A stretch of 64,000 bases of DNA from Polychytrium aggregatum (lineage: Eukaryota > Chytridiomycota > Chytridiomycetes > Polychytriales), in contig NW_026516316.1 in the NCBI RefSeq assembly GCF_025602895.1, forward strand, positions 86,173 through 150,172, written 5' to 3'. A program made the position numbers and the translations under genes. Of the stretch, positions 45,194 to 55,853 are shown piece by piece. Every line of letters begins with the position of its first letter. Positions within the stretch are counted from its first letter, which is position 1. The notes under the pieces were generated by a model, which was not told where the DNA came from, did no database searches, and saw only the letters and a list, made by a program, of their open reading frames with translations.

Positions 45194-48100
45194 TCAATTT
45201 TTCGATCCCGAGTTGCGTTGCACTTGTGCTTGGCAAAGGTCGATCAGTGTGTCCATTTCCGGAAGGTTGCGGTTGCGGCTGAGGAAGTCGTGGATATCTG
45301 CGAGTCCTCCATCCAAGAGTTCGGCCAGTGGTGCCCACGAGTCGTAAGATGGGTCGTATCCCTGCCAGCGGAGCAAGAACTCGTGTCGATATCCAGGAAG
45401 TCGACGTCGTCGGTTGATCCTGTGTCCAATGATCGCTTCGAACACTGATTCGTCGTTGTGGTTGGGTCCGGGTTCATCAAACACAAGTTGGTCGGTCGAT
45501 GGTGTGTTGTAGGGGACGAGGGCGGAAGCGGGGAGTTCGGTTGTAAATCGGAGGGTCCTCGGGAGTCGAAGTCGATATCCAGTCGTTCCGATCTTCTCGA
45601 TGATCTTGAAGGGTCCCAAGTACGGCATCCGCATCTTGGAGGGTGTGACGTCGTCCGTGCTGAAGTGATACGCGGTCGTGTCGATCAGGACTTGGTCGCC
45701 AATGTCGTAGCTGATATCGCGTCGATGTCGGTTGGCGTAGTACAGGGCCCGGTCCTGGGCCTTGCCGATGTTGTCCGAGACCAAGTCCAGAGTCGCTTGC
45801 ATCTCCTCGATCGACTGTGCTGCAGGGTTGGACTCGGCGATGATGTCGGTGTTGGCAGGAGTGCGAGGATGCTGACCGTGCATCAGGAAGAAGGGCGAAT
45901 GTCCAGTCGAAGCTGAGCTGTGTGAGTTGAGCGCGAACTGGATGTATGGCACTTGATCGATCCAGCGGGAGCCGAGGGCCAGAGTCGAACAGCGGATGGC
46001 CTCGGCGACGGTTGCCACAAAGCGTTCGACTTGTCCGGCGGCCTCGTGGTGGTGGGCAAAGGCGATCCGGAGTTCGGTCTTGAGCAGAGTGTTAAGTCCT
46101 GTCCAGAAGGCCGACCGGAAGCGTGTGTCGTGATCCGAGATGAAAGTGCCGGCGAGTCCAAAGTGCACAAAGACATCGCGGAAGTACTGGCGGGCGACGT
46201 CTTCGGCCGAGTCGGTCTTGTTGCCAGGAACCAGGACGACGTACTTGGTGAGGGAGTCGACAAAGATCGTGATCGAGTTGAAGGTGCGTCCCGAGAGTGA
46301 GTCCGTGACAGGCGGGAGTCCGAGGATGAAGTCGAGGGCGACAGTGTCCATCTTGCGGGTGGCCACAGGGATCCGGGAGAAGTGACCGTATGCTTGTTGT
46401 CGTCGGATCTTGGCTCGCTGGCAGATGTCGCAGTGCGAGACCCACTCGGCAATGTCCTTGGACATGGCGGGCCAGTAGTAGTGTGTCGAGATGGCCTTGT
46501 AGAGCGTGTTGGTGCCGGGGTGAGCTGCACAGACAGAGTCGTGGTGGTCCTTGATGATCGAGATGCGGAGGTCCTTGCCGGGGATGCAGATGCGGGTCGA
46601 GTCGAAGTAGAGAATCCCGTGTCGAAGTGAGAAGCGGTGCAGCTGTGCCTTCATCCACGGCTTGAGTCCGTCGGTCGAGTTGTCGCGGAGGACCGAGATC
46701 AGTGCTGACAGGATCGGGTCGGAGCTGTACTGAGTGCGGATGGTGTCCAAGAGATCGTCGGGCGAGGGTCCGAGGTTGACAATCGCGTTGATGATCGAGA
46801 CTTGGACGGCCTTGGAGATGGCTGTCGGTGTGCGCGAGAGCACGTCGGCGACCTTGTTCCACGAGCCGGGGATCCACTGGATCTCGAGGTCAAAGTCCAG
46901 CATCGTGTCGATGGCTCGCTGTTGGCGCTTGTTGAGGGTCTTGGAGTCGAGGATGTGCTTGAGCGCCTTCTGGTCGGTGTGGAGGAAGACTTTGCGGCCG
47001 ACGAGGTAGTTCTTGAACTTGTCGAGGTGGCGGGTGATCGACAGCAGCTCGCCGTTGTAGGGCGAGTAGTTGAGTTCGGATCCGTGCAGTTTCTGCGAGT
47101 TGAAAGCGATGGGGCGCACCGTGCCGGATCCGTCCATGTCCTGCCCGATCCATCCACCAATCGATGCGCTTGACTCGGACCAGTCGGTGAAGAGGTGAAT
47201 GTCCTTGTCCGGGTTGACCATGTGCAGCGACTGAGGCGAGAGCAACTTGAGCTGCTCGAAGGCGGCGATGGCGTTGTCGTCCCAGACGACGGACTTGGTC
47301 GAGTTGGCGGAGCGGGTGGTGATCAGAGTCGAGAGTGGACCGGCGAGGGCAGCGTAGCCAGGGACAAAGCTCATGATGGTGTTGGTCAAGCCGAGGAAGC
47401 TGCGGAGTTCGTGTTCGGTCGTTGGTCGCGGGTAGTTCTTGATGGCGTCGATGCGCGAGGGATGCACTTGGATGCGTCCTTCGCCGATGATGAAGCCGAG
47501 ATAGGTGACGGTCGAGTTGAAGAACGAACACTTCTCGGGTCGGATCTTGAAGCCGTGTCGGTGGATCTTGTCGAGGACCAGTTCGATGTGGCGGATGTGC
47601 TGGTCCTCGTCCTCGGATGCGATCAGGATGTCGTCGATGTAGACGAACACAAAGTCGTCGATGAACTCGCGGAAGATGTCGTTCATCGCGGCTTGGAACA
47701 CGGAGGGACTGTTGGCGAGGCCGAAGGGCATCACAAGCCACTCAAAGTGGCCGTACTTGGTCCTGAAGGCCGTCTTGGGGGTGTCGGCGTCGGCAATGCG
47801 GATCTGGTGGAATCCGCGTTGCAAGTCGAGCTTGGAGAAGACACGGCACTTGGACAGGCGGTCGATGATCTCGCGCATGTTGGGCAGCGCGGTGCGGTCC
47901 TTGACGGTGATCTTGTTGAGGGCGCGGAAGTCAAAGACGAGTCGGAACTTGTCGCCCTGCTTGACCCAGAAGATCGGTGCGCCGAAGGGCGAGACGGACT
48001 TGCGGATGTGGCCGATCCGGAGCAATCGGTCGAGTTCGTCTTTGAGACGAGCGAGTTCTTCGGCCGACATTTGGTAGAGCGACGACCAGGTTGGCTTGGC

Positions 48101-48925
48101 AGAGTCGTCGAGTCGGATGTTCATGTCGATGCCGGGTCGGTGAGGCGGGAGTTCCTTGAGTTCGTTGAAGGCATCGCGGTACTTTGCGATGATGGATCGG
48201 TGTTCGGGGGTCAGTGGTTCGAGGACACGGGCAAGTTGGGCAACGGGGTCGTAGGGTTCAACAGCAACTGTATTCAAGTCACTGCTCAGAGTACAAACAT
48301 ACACGGCGCCGGGAGTCGAAGCCAGTGCGTTGATCTGCTGGGTCGACATGTGGTACTGGGATCGGAGTTCGAGGGTCGTGAGTGGCATTCCGGTGTCGGG
48401 TCGCGATGCCGTCCAAGTGTGGTGCTTCCCGTCGATCGAGAACTTGATTCGGTTGGAGGGCCAGTCGATCTCGGGGTTGGTCTGGTCGAGCCAGTTCTTG
48501 CCGAGGATAACGTCCCAGGTGAGTGGCGCGGTGAAGAGGTTGATGCGGGCGTGGTAGTCGTGGATGGTGAGGTCGACGGGATCGGTGACGGAGGACGGGA
48601 AGGACTTGCCGTTGGGCATCGTGACGGCGTTGGCGGTGGTCTTGGTTCGAAGGTCGAGGGTCGAGGCGAGGGTCTCGGAGATGTGCGAGTTGGTCGCACC
48701 AGGGTCGATGAGGACGGTGATCGGGGAGCCGTTGAGGGTGGCGTCGATCACAAGCAGTCCCTTGCCGTGGTTGGCGGCAATGCGGTGGGGTTCGTCGATG
48801 AGAGAGTTGATCAGGTGAGGTCCGGTGGCGAGAGTCAATAGTTCAGCGTCGGGGGTCGGAGTCGGATGGCGGCAACTCGCCGGGTCCTTCAGAGGTCGTA
48901 GTATCCAGGGGTTGCCGCCTCGTCG
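45194..48925 (-). CDS. pol: B2 pol
   Basis: Intact, about 1243 residues, with the domains described for B1. It reads LGPSPDDLL where B1 has LGPPPDDLL, which B3 and B4 share, so B1 carries the newer change. Confidence 0.95.
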   Translation of the reverse strand, partial: RRGGNPWILRPLKDPASCRHPTPTPDAELLTLATGPHLINSLIDEPHRIAANHGKGLLVIDATLNGSPITVLIDPGATNSHISETLASTLDLRTKTTANAVTMPNGKSFPSSVTDPVDLTIHDYHARINLFTAPLTWDVILGKNWLDQTNPEIDWPSNRIKFSIDGKHHTWTASRPDTGMPLTTLELRSQYHMSTQQINALASTPGAVYVCTLSSDLNTVAVEPYDPVAQLARVLEPLTPEHRSIIAKYRDAFNELKELPPHRPGIDMNIRLDDSAKPTWSSLYQMSAEELARLKDELDRLLRIGHIRKSVSPFGAPIFWVKQGDKFRLVFDFRALNKITVKDRTALPNMREIIDRLSKCRVFSKLDLQRGFHQIRIADADTPKTAFRTKYGHFEWLVMPFGLANSPSVFQAAMNDIFREFIDDFVFVYIDDILIASEDEDQHIRHIELVLDKIHRHGFKIRPEKCSFFNSTVTYLGFIIGEGRIQVHPSRIDAIKNYPRPTTEHELRSFLGLTNTIMSFVPGYAALAGPLSTLITTRSANSTKSVVWDDNAIAAFEQLKLLSPQSLHMVNPDKDIHLFTDWSESSASIGGWIGQDMDGSGTVRPIAFNSQKLHGSELNYSPYNGELLSITRHLDKFKNYLVGRKVFLHTDQKALKHILDSKTLNKRQQRAIDTMLDFDLEIQWIPGSWNKVADVLSRTPTAISKAVQVSIINAIVNLGPSPDDLLDTIRTQYSSDPILSALISVLRDNSTDGLKPWMKAQLHRFSLRHGILYFDSTRICIPGKDLRISIIKDHHDSVCAAHPGTNTLYKAISTHYYWPAMSKDIAEWVSHCDICQRAKIRRQQAYGHFSRIPVATRKMDTVALDFILGLPPVTDSLSGRTFNSITIFVDSLTKYVVLVPGNKTDSAEDVARQYFRDVFVHFGLAGTFISDHDTRFRSAFWTGLNTLLKTELRIAFAHHHEAAGQVERFVATVAEAIRCSTLALGSRWIDQVPYIQFALNSHSSASTGHSPFFLMHGQHPRTPANTDIIAESNPAAQSIEEMQATLDLVSDNIGKAQDRALYYANRHRRDISYDIGDQVLIDTTAYHFSTDDVTPSKMRMPYLGPFKIIEKIGTTGYRLRLPRTLRFTTELPASALVPYNTPSTDQLVFDEPGPNHNDESVFEAIIGHRINRRRRLPGYRHEFLLRWQGYDPSYDSWAPLAELLDGGLADIHDFLSRNRNLPEMDTLIDLCQAQVQRNSGSKN

Positions 48926-49947
48926 TTTCCCTGATCTTCGTAGAAGGTGGCCTGGTCGGCGGTCTCGACGATGGCGTTGATGCGGGGCTGGTTCAAGGGA
49001 CACTGCGAGGCGATGTGGCCGAACTTGCGGCAGCGGAAGCAGCCTCCGTTACGGCGGAGGTACTCCTTCTCGCGGTCGGTGAGCTTCTTGATCGGGCGCA
49101 TGTCGACGTTGTCGAGGTCCATGGCGTTGGGGTCACGTGCGGGAGGCTGGGTCGGCTGGAAGGCGGGACGAGGAGGACGGACCATTGGGCGGAACTGCGG
49201 CTGACCAGGTGGAGCGCGGAAGAGAGGAGGTCGCTGGAACTGGAGCTCGCGGAAGGGTTGATCGCGGAACTGAGTGCGAGCGGGCTGCTGCATCAGGGGT
49301 TGCGATTGACCCATAATGGACTCGTATCGCTCGGCGAGGGCCATGGCATCTTCGAGGGTGGCTGTGTTGGAGTCAAGCTTCCATTCGACTTCGATGCGCA
49401 CCCTGTGCTTGAGCTTGGTGAGGTAGCGCTGCAGGTTCTGGCGGTTGTTGCTGAAGTGGGGCAGCTCGAGGAGGAGATCGCGGAAGCGAGAGTTGAACTG
49501 CTCGACGGAGCCGGTGTGGCGCAGTGCTTCGAACTCATCCTCGGTGGTGCGCAGCGAGGTGGACGGAAGGAAGGTGTCGCGGACGAGGGACAGGACGGCG
49601 GCCGGGGTCAGGTTGTCGAGTTGCTTGCCCTGGGACCAGAGGCGCCACCAGGTCTTGGCCTTGCCCTTGAGGTTCATGGCGACGGTGGCGACAGCGGTGG
49701 CGTCATCGAGACTGTGGAAGGCAATGTACTCGGTCATTGAGAAGACAAACTCGTCAACGACAGCAGCCTTACGCTCGCCAGTGAAGGCGTCGGGGAGCGG
49801 GATCTTGGGACGCTTGAAACCGGGAGGGACCGTGGGGAGATTCGGCTGGGCAGTCAGGGCGGAGAGGACCAGGGCGCGGTCCTCGAGCGATAGTTGTTCA
49901 AGGGCCTGGAGACAGGCATTGACGGCGGGATCGTCCGATGCTACCAT
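48889..49947 (-). CDS. gag: B2 gag
   Basis: Intact 352 residues, the same as B1 gag by eye, with the CCHC knuckle. Slippery site GGGAAAC at 48925-48931. Confidence 0.95.
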   Translation of the reverse strand: MVASDDPAVNACLQALEQLSLEDRALVLSALTAQPNLPTVPPGFKRPKIPLPDAFTGERKAAVVDEFVFSMTEYIAFHSLDDATAVATVAMNLKGKAKTWWRLWSQGKQLDNLTPAAVLSLVRDTFLPSTSLRTTEDEFEALRHTGSVEQFNSRFRDLLLELPHFSNNRQNLQRYLTKLKHRVRIEVEWKLDSNTATLEDAMALAERYESIMGQSQPLMQQPARTQFRDQPFRELQFQRPPLFRAPPGQPQFRPMVRPPRPAFQPTQPPARDPNAMDLDNVDMRPIKKLTDREKEYLRRNGGCFRCRKFGHIASQCPLNQPRINAIVETADQATFYEDQGNDEAATPGYYDL

Positions 49948-50412
49948 GTCAGATCACGGGATCAAGAGGAGATCAAAAGAAAAAGATAGAGAAGGGTTTT
50001 ATTGATCTTAGCGAGGCTAGGATCTAGAGTCAAGTGTGTCTGGGGTCGAAGGTGATGACCAGAAACATGAGCGGGTGAAGGCGGGCTATTTATCTGTCTG
50101 GCGGTCCCGGAGGCGAAGCCTGCCGCAGCGGGGGCGAAGCAGCGGAGGCGGCGGGACAGCAGCCAGGCAGCAACGGCTAACCGGAGAAACATGTGAAAGT
50201 CTGACAAATGCTCGGTGGCTGACAAATGCGGGTGACACAGCGTCTGACTAATGCATGGTCGATGACAAATGCAGGGAAAACAGAGCGGCGTGTGCAACAT
50301 GAGAGCAAGGAAAAAGGAAAGGCGTCACAGGACAAAGGAAAAGGAAAGTGTGCGACGCAAACAGTGACACAAGTGCGACGGTGCAGCTAGGCGGGCAGAG
50401 CGATCTGTGACA
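49947..50412 (-). repeat. B2 5' LTR (466 bp)
   Basis: Same sequence as 44694-45159 by eye. Followed in element sense by TGGTAGC. Confidence 0.96.
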
Positions 50413-50417
50413 CTCCT

Positions 50418-50672
50418 GCTCCTCCTCCTCGCCCCGCTCAAGCCTTCAACGTTCCGCAGCCAATGGACCTCAGCCAGGCTTCCGCTCGCAGGCTGACCGC
50501 CGAGGACAAGGCCGCCCTCCGTGCTGCCAACCGTTGCTTTTATTGCAAGCAGGAAGGGCACATTGCCCTTCGCTGCCCCAATAAGGCATCCTCCCGCTTG
50601 GCTGCCATCGATGCTTCTTTGGCTGTCGTTGATGTGAATAAACTTGACGACCAGGAAAACTTCTCTGCCTAG
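50418..50672 (+). CDS. gag: C gag, third segment with zinc knuckle
   Basis: Continues in frame (codons 329-412) and holds the CCHC knuckle CFYCKQEGHIALRC. The three parts together make a complete 412-residue gag without internal stops. Confidence 0.9.
   Translation, partial: APPPRPAQAFNVPQPMDLSQASARRLTAEDKAALRAANRCFYCKQEGHIALRCPNKASSRLAAIDASLAVVDVNKLDDQENFSA
50654..50660 (+). other. Element C candidate -1 frameshift site GGAAAAC
   Basis: Reads G GAA AAC in the gag frame, nine bases before the stop codon. The -1 frame after it is open to the A2 insertion. Confidence 0.6.
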
Positions 50673-50846
50673 AAAAGGTCGGAGGAGCTTTCCTAGGCGT
50701 CAATCATGTCATAAATCTTCCTCCTGTAAATGTCTCCACGGTAAATCACTCTTCTGCCTTTTGCCATTGTGCCCCCGTCACCATTGCCACCGTTTCCACC
50801 GCTCTTGCTTCTTCGCCTTCGCCTCCCGAGCCTGACATCCAACGTC
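50660..50846 (+). CDS. pol: C pol N-terminus (partial, cut by A2)
   Basis: The -1 frame stays open for 62 codons with coding-like composition (GGAFLGVNHVINLPP) until the A2 LTR begins at 50847. No catalytic motif is reached, so pol is assigned by position only. Confidence 0.55.
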
Positions 50847-51083
50847 TGTAACAGGACTGGGGACTGGACGAGAGCGGACGGACTGGAGTGAGCGGGTAAC
50901 GACTGGTTTACTAGGCGAAGGACGGTGTTGTCGTCTCGCCGGTTTATTTTCGGCGGGCGACGCCTTGCATTTACATCCCTGGGGGGTAGCGGACCGGCTT
51001 GCCTGCGCTCCTTGGCGCGGGCTAAGCCCCCTCGGGATGCCTTCCGGGTCGTCCCGGAGCTCCCTGTCCGCGTGCCCATTACA
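50847..51083 (-). repeat. A2 3' LTR (237 bp)
   Basis: Same sequence as the A1 LTRs by eye. Confidence 0.95.
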
Positions 51084-51094
51084 TCACCCTCTCC

Positions 51095-54000
51095 CTAAGC
51101 CCCCTTCCTATGTCTGGGGTGTCTTGCGGACTTGGTCTTGGTCGGCGTTCGAGGCTTCAAGGGGTACCGTTGATGGAATTCTTGGACTACTTGAGGTGCG
51201 CTCCTGCAATTCTCTTCGGATTCCCACGAGTCTTCGTCTGGTCCGTAGCCCCTCCATCGGATCAGGTATTCCAACTTATTACCCCTTACCCTCGAGTCCA
51301 GTATCTCCTGCACCTCATATTCTTCGTGGCCGTCAATTTCGATCGGCGGTGGAGGAGGTCCCTGTCGTCCTGGGAGCTCATTGGGCTTGACCGGTTCCAG
51401 CAGAGACGCATGGAACACCGGATGGATCCGGGCCATCGACTTCGGCAGCTTGAGTTCGAAGGCCACCTCGTTGATCGCCCTAACGACTTCGAAGGGTCCA
51501 AGGCGCTTCCAATCCAGCTTGTCGCTTGGGCGCTGCGTCCTTATGTTGCGACGAGACAACCAGACCTTGGATCCGACGGCAATGTCAAAAGACTTACGGT
51601 GCCTGTCGGCGTTGGCCTTCTGTCTGGACTGTGCGTCCGCGAGGTGAGTCTTGAGTTGTTCGAGGTGCTGCTTGATTTTTTCGATGCGCTCCTCGGCTGC
51701 AGGCACCTCGGACTGGGTCGACAGCTTGAAGTCACAGGCAGGGTGGAATCCGTAGTTCGCATAGAACGGTGTGCTCTTGGTGCTCGAGTGGGCCGAGTTA
51801 TTATATGCGAACTCAGCTAACGGCAAAAGCGAGACCCAATCGTCCTGTTGGTAATCGCAGTAACATCGGATGAAGGTTTCGAGGACGCTGTTGACTCTTT
51901 CCGACTGCCCATCCGACTCGGGGTGGTAGGCGCTGGACAGGTCAGTCGAAGTGCCCAGAAGCTCATGGAATCGTCGCCAGAAGGTGGACTTGAACTGCGG
52001 ACCCCTGTCCGTCACGATGGACTTGGGAGCCCCGTGGATCCTGAAGATGCTGTCCATGAACAGCGTTGCCGTTTCTTCGGCCGTGATGGAGGTACTGCAA
52101 GCCCGGAAGTGGGCCATCTTCGTGAGCCTGTCGACGAACACGGCAATTGCGTCGAAGCCTTCGGACTTGGGAAGTTCGACCACAAAGTCCATGGATACGG
52201 CCGACCAGGGTGACTCCGGGATCGGGAGTGGCTTAAGCAGTCCGTATGGTGCGTGGCGTGCTGGCTTGGCTCTGCAGCACGTCTCGCAGGACTGCACGTA
52301 CTTGCGCACCGTGGCGGCCATCTTGGGAAACCAGTAGTTCCTGCTCAGGAGCTCCAGTGTTTTCTCCCTCCCAAAATGGCCCGCCGTCCTCGAGTCGTGG
52401 CTGTCCCACAGCACTTCAAGCTGCAGCTCGGTGGTCGGGACATACAGCAACCCGTCTCGGAAGAGGAGTCCATCTCGGAGGCGGAAGGCATGGAATCGCG
52501 GGTTGGTCAGGTTTGCGATTACTTCCTGGGCATAGGGGTCAGTCTGTTGAACTGCCTTGACCTTCTCCTCGAATGCCGACAGTGCTATCACCTGAAGGGC
52601 AGCGATTCTGAGGCGACTTGCATCCAGCAGCACTTGGCGCTGCTGTGTGTAAGCCGGCTCGTCCGGCTTGATCTCCAGCTGGGGCTTCCTGGAGAGGGCG
52701 TCGGGCACGACCATCTCTCTTCCAGGCTTGTACACGATCTCGTAGTCAAACTCGGACAGGAACATCGCCCATCGCGCTTGGCGACGGTTGAGCATGCGAC
52801 TGGTGGTGAAGTACACCAGGTTCTTGTGGTCACTGTGGACCACCACCTTGTGCTTGGATCCGGAGAGGAAGTGCCTCCACTCCTTGAGTGCCGTGACAAT
52901 GGCAAGCATCTCCTTGTCGTACACTTCGTAGTTGATCTCTGGTGCCGTCAGCTTGCGTGACATGTACGAGATCGGATGCATCGACTCGTCGGGTCCGAGC
53001 TGGCAGAGCACGGCTCCCAAAGCATAGTCGCTGGCGTCTGTCTCAACAACGAATGACTTATCCGGGTCTGGGTGTGCGAGCACAGGTGCCGTCGTGAAGG
53101 CTTGCTTCAGCAGATCGAATGCTTCCTGAGCCGTGGGAGACCACTCGAAACTCCCCGAGTTGCCCGTCAGGGCGTGCAGTGGGGTAGCTATCTTGCTGAA
53201 GTCGTGGATGAATGTCCTGTAGTAATTGGCAAGACCCAGGAACATCTGCAATTGCTTCACAGACTGGGGCGGGACCCAGTCGAGGACAGCTTGCACCTTG
53301 CGGGGATCCATCTTGATGCCCTCGGTGTTGACAATGTGTCCCAGGAACTCGACTTCGTCCGTGTCGAAATGGCACTTCTCGAGCTTGCAGTACAGTCCAT
53401 TGCGGCGGAGCTGTTCCAGGACAGCACGCACATGGTCTTCGTGTTGCTCGGGGTCCTCGGAGTAAATGAGAATGTCATCCAAGTACACAGCCACACAGTG
53501 TCCCAGATCCTTCATGACATGATCCATGAACGCCTGGAATGTGGCCGGCGCACCTTGCAGCCCGAATGGCATCACCAAGTATTCGAACTGCCCCAAAGGG
53601 CAAGTGAAACTGGTGAGCCACTCGTGGCCCTCGGCGATCCTCACGAGGTTGTACGCCCCTCGGAGGTCCAGCTTGGTGAAGACTCGGGCGCTTCGGATCT
53701 TCCTGAACAGGTCTCGAATGTTTGGGAGTGGGTAGAACTGCTTCTTGCATGCTTGGTTCAAACGGCGGTAGTCGACGCACAGCCGTAGCTCGCCGGATTT
53801 CTTCTTCACGAACAGAATTGGAGCGGCAACCGGGGAGGTGCTCCGGCGAATGAATTCCTTGTCAAGGTTCTCCTTGACATAGTCTTGCAGTGCCTGCATC
53901 TCCAACTCTGTGAGGGGGTACACCGGGCCACGGACCGGGTGCTTGTCCGGGTCGACCAGCTCGACGCGGTGGTCCCACGGTCGGTGGTCGGGCAAGTGGT

Positions 54001-54769
54001 CAGCCTGTTGCTTGCTGAACACATCGTTGTAGTCTTCGTATTTGTCTGGGAGCGGGAGGTCTGTTTCCGGAGTTGCGGTGCTCAAGGCTCCAATCAGGAC
54101 TGGCTGGCCCCGCTTGAGCATTCTCTTGAGGCCCGCGGCGCTGACGAACGACACATGAGGCAAGGTGGGCACGCTCGGAGCGTCTTGTGCGCTCTCGGTA
54201 TCTGGCTCGGAGGGTGCAGAGTCCGGAGGCAACGACTGACTTGGCTCCGTTGGGAGCGATACGGTTTCGGACCGACACACCTCTTGGCAATGACTGGATG
54301 TGAATCGGATGATCTTCTTGCCCCAACGTATCCAAGGCTCGTGGGATTGCAGCCACGGGTAGCCCAGGATAACTTGGTGGTATGGGGACTTGATGATCTT
54401 GAAGGTGATGACTTCCTTGTGGCTATCGATGCCCATCACAAGGGGCAAGGTCTCGTGCGAGATGCCCCCGGATGTGAGTGGTTGGCCATCGATGGCCCGT
54501 CCATCAATGGGGCTGTCCAAGCATCGGAGTGGAACTTGGTGGCGTTGGGCAAAGTCAGCATCCATGCAGTTCAGCTGGGCCCCAGAGTCGATGAAGGCCT
54601 TGGCGGTAAACTGGGACTCTTGGGATTGGCAAGATACGGGAATCTCAAAGCACATTGGTGGAGTACCACTCGAGAGGCTGCTGATGAGTGCACGCTCTGC
54701 ATGGGTAGGGTCAGGAGGTTTGTTGTTGGAGTCCGGCGGGGCTCCTGATGCAGCCGCCGGACTCAGCGA
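51095..54769 (-). CDS. pol: A2 pol
   Basis: Intact, about 1224 residues from the slippery site, and the same as A1 pol by eye: protease, reverse transcriptase, RNase H, integrase and chromodomain all present. Confidence 0.95.
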   Translation of the reverse strand, partial: SLSPAAASGAPPDSNNKPPDPTHAERALISSLSSGTPPMCFEIPVSCQSQESQFTAKAFIDSGAQLNCMDADFAQRHQVPLRCLDSPIDGRAIDGQPLTSGGISHETLPLVMGIDSHKEVITFKIIKSPYHQVILGYPWLQSHEPWIRWGKKIIRFTSSHCQEVCRSETVSLPTEPSQSLPPDSAPSEPDTESAQDAPSVPTLPHVSFVSAAGLKRMLKRGQPVLIGALSTATPETDLPLPDKYEDYNDVFSKQQADHLPDHRPWDHRVELVDPDKHPVRGPVYPLTELEMQALQDYVKENLDKEFIRRSTSPVAAPILFVKKKSGELRLCVDYRRLNQACKKQFYPLPNIRDLFRKIRSARVFTKLDLRGAYNLVRIAEGHEWLTSFTCPLGQFEYLVMPFGLQGAPATFQAFMDHVMKDLGHCVAVYLDDILIYSEDPEQHEDHVRAVLEQLRRNGLYCKLEKCHFDTDEVEFLGHIVNTEGIKMDPRKVQAVLDWVPPQSVKQLQMFLGLANYYRTFIHDFSKIATPLHALTGNSGSFEWSPTAQEAFDLLKQAFTTAPVLAHPDPDKSFVVETDASDYALGAVLCQLGPDESMHPISYMSRKLTAPEINYEVYDKEMLAIVTALKEWRHFLSGSKHKVVVHSDHKNLVYFTTSRMLNRRQARWAMFLSEFDYEIVYKPGREMVVPDALSRKPQLEIKPDEPAYTQQRQVLLDASRLRIAALQVIALSAFEEKVKAVQQTDPYAQEVIANLTNPRFHAFRLRDGLLFRDGLLYVPTTELQLEVLWDSHDSRTAGHFGREKTLELLSRNYWFPKMAATVRKYVQSCETCCRAKPARHAPYGLLKPLPIPESPWSAVSMDFVVELPKSEGFDAIAVFVDRLTKMAHFRACSTSITAEETATLFMDSIFRIHGAPKSIVTDRGPQFKSTFWRRFHELLGTSTDLSSAYHPESDGQSERVNSVLETFIRCYCDYQQDDWVSLLPLAEFAYNNSAHSSTKSTPFYANYGFHPACDFKLSTQSEVPAAEERIEKIKQHLEQLKTHLADAQSRQKANADRHRKSFDIAVGSKVWLSRRNIRTQRPSDKLDWKRLGPFEVVRAINEVAFELKLPKSMARIHPVFHASLLEPVKPNELPGRQGPPPPPIEIDGHEEYEVQEILDSRVRGNKLEYLIRWRGYGPDEDSWESEENCRSAPQVVQEFHQRYPLKPRTPTKTKSARHPRHRKGA

Positions 54770-55743
54770 AAACCCTGCTGTTGCTTCTCAGGGCAGTGCT
54801 TTGCGATATGGCCTTTGCCTCCACAATAGAGGCAGAGGCCCAAGCGACGACGTCGGTCGCGCTCGTCGATGGCCAGCTTACCCTTCGCTGCGGGCTGCGG
54901 GCCAAGAGGTGCCTTTAAGGCGTCCACTTCCATTGGAGTGGGTTCGGCCGAGGCGTAGGCGTTGGTCGGGAATCTTGAGCTTGCGCGGGGGGCGGGCTGG
55001 TAGCGGCGCTCTGCACGTTGTTCTTGACGGCGCTCGTACAGGCGGTTGTCGATCGATATTATGTGTTCGACAAGGTCGTCGAGGTTGAACGGCTCTCGGG
55101 ACTTGGCGAGCTCGTCCTTGACCTCTGGGTGCAGACCACGGCGGAGGGCAAAGCGGAGGGCCGCGTCGTTCCAGTCCGTGTCGACTGCGAGGCGACGGAA
55201 CTCGGCGATGTAGCTGGCGGCCGATCGGGTTCCTTGGGTGAGCGTGTCGAGGGCTCTCTCGGCTGACTTGGTTCGATCGGGGTCACCGAACGAGGCGTCG
55301 AGGCGGCGGACAAACTCCTCGAAGTTGTCCAGCACCATGGCGTCGTTGCGCTCCAGCACCGGAGCGAACCATGCTGCTGCAGTTTCGCGAAGGAAACTGG
55401 CAGCGAACATGACCTTGAGGCGCTCGGTGCTGTAGCGGCGAGGTTGGACCGAGTAAATCAAGCGCAGGTGGTTCAAGAACGAACGAGTCTCCGAACGGCG
55501 ACCAGAGAACATGGGTGGGTCAGCCATCCGTGGCTCGTTGGGAGCCTGGGGAAGTTGGGCGAGGAAGTTGCCCAGCGCGGCGTGCTGCTGGGCATTGGGA
55601 ACTTGGGCTTGCTGGAGGGCAGCGTATGCGTGCTGCAACTGACCGAACTGCTCGTGCAGTTGCTGATAGGCAGCGAACAGTTGGTTGGCATCGGGGGGAG
55701 GAGGAGCTTCAGCCTCCATCGGCGGGACGTCGGGATTGTACAT
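54763..55743 (-). CDS. gag: A2 gag
   Basis: Intact 326 residues, the same as A1 gag by eye, with the CCHC knuckle. Slippery GGGTTTT at 54769-54775. Confidence 0.93.
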   Translation of the reverse strand: MYNPDVPPMEAEAPPPPDANQLFAAYQQLHEQFGQLQHAYAALQQAQVPNAQQHAALGNFLAQLPQAPNEPRMADPPMFSGRRSETRSFLNHLRLIYSVQPRRYSTERLKVMFAASFLRETAAAWFAPVLERNDAMVLDNFEEFVRRLDASFGDPDRTKSAERALDTLTQGTRSAASYIAEFRRLAVDTDWNDAALRFALRRGLHPEVKDELAKSREPFNLDDLVEHIISIDNRLYERRQEQRAERRYQPAPRASSRFPTNAYASAEPTPMEVDALKAPLGPQPAAKGKLAIDERDRRRRLGLCLYCGGKGHIAKHCPEKQQQGFR

Positions 55744-55778
55744 GGTTAACAGAGAGACAGGGCACAGGGCACAGGGCA

Positions 55779-55853
55779 AGGCAAGGCAAGGCAAGGCAAG
55801 GCAAGGCAAGGCAAGGCAAGGCAAGGCAAGGCAAGGCAAGGCAAGGCAAGGCA
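55779..55853 (-). repeat. A2 leader TTGCC array, 15 copies
   Basis: Same array as in A1 but seven units shorter. Both lengths lie in the leader upstream of gag. Confidence 0.95.

Larger units (their letters stand above)
44694..50412 (-). mobile_element. Complete Ty3/gypsy chromovirus B2
   Basis: Target duplication CTCCT (44689-44693 and 50413-50417). Same layout as B1, 6141 bp further right. Inserted in C gag. Confidence 0.96.
37368..50846 (+). mobile_element. Ty3/gypsy element C, split by B1, B2 and A2
   Basis: Plus-strand element present as 37368-38552, 44277-44693 and 50418-50846. The gaps are B1, B2 and then A2, each with its target duplication. It appears to be inserted in D. The rest of pol and the 3' LTR should lie to the right of A2, beyond the window. 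Confidence 0.82.
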
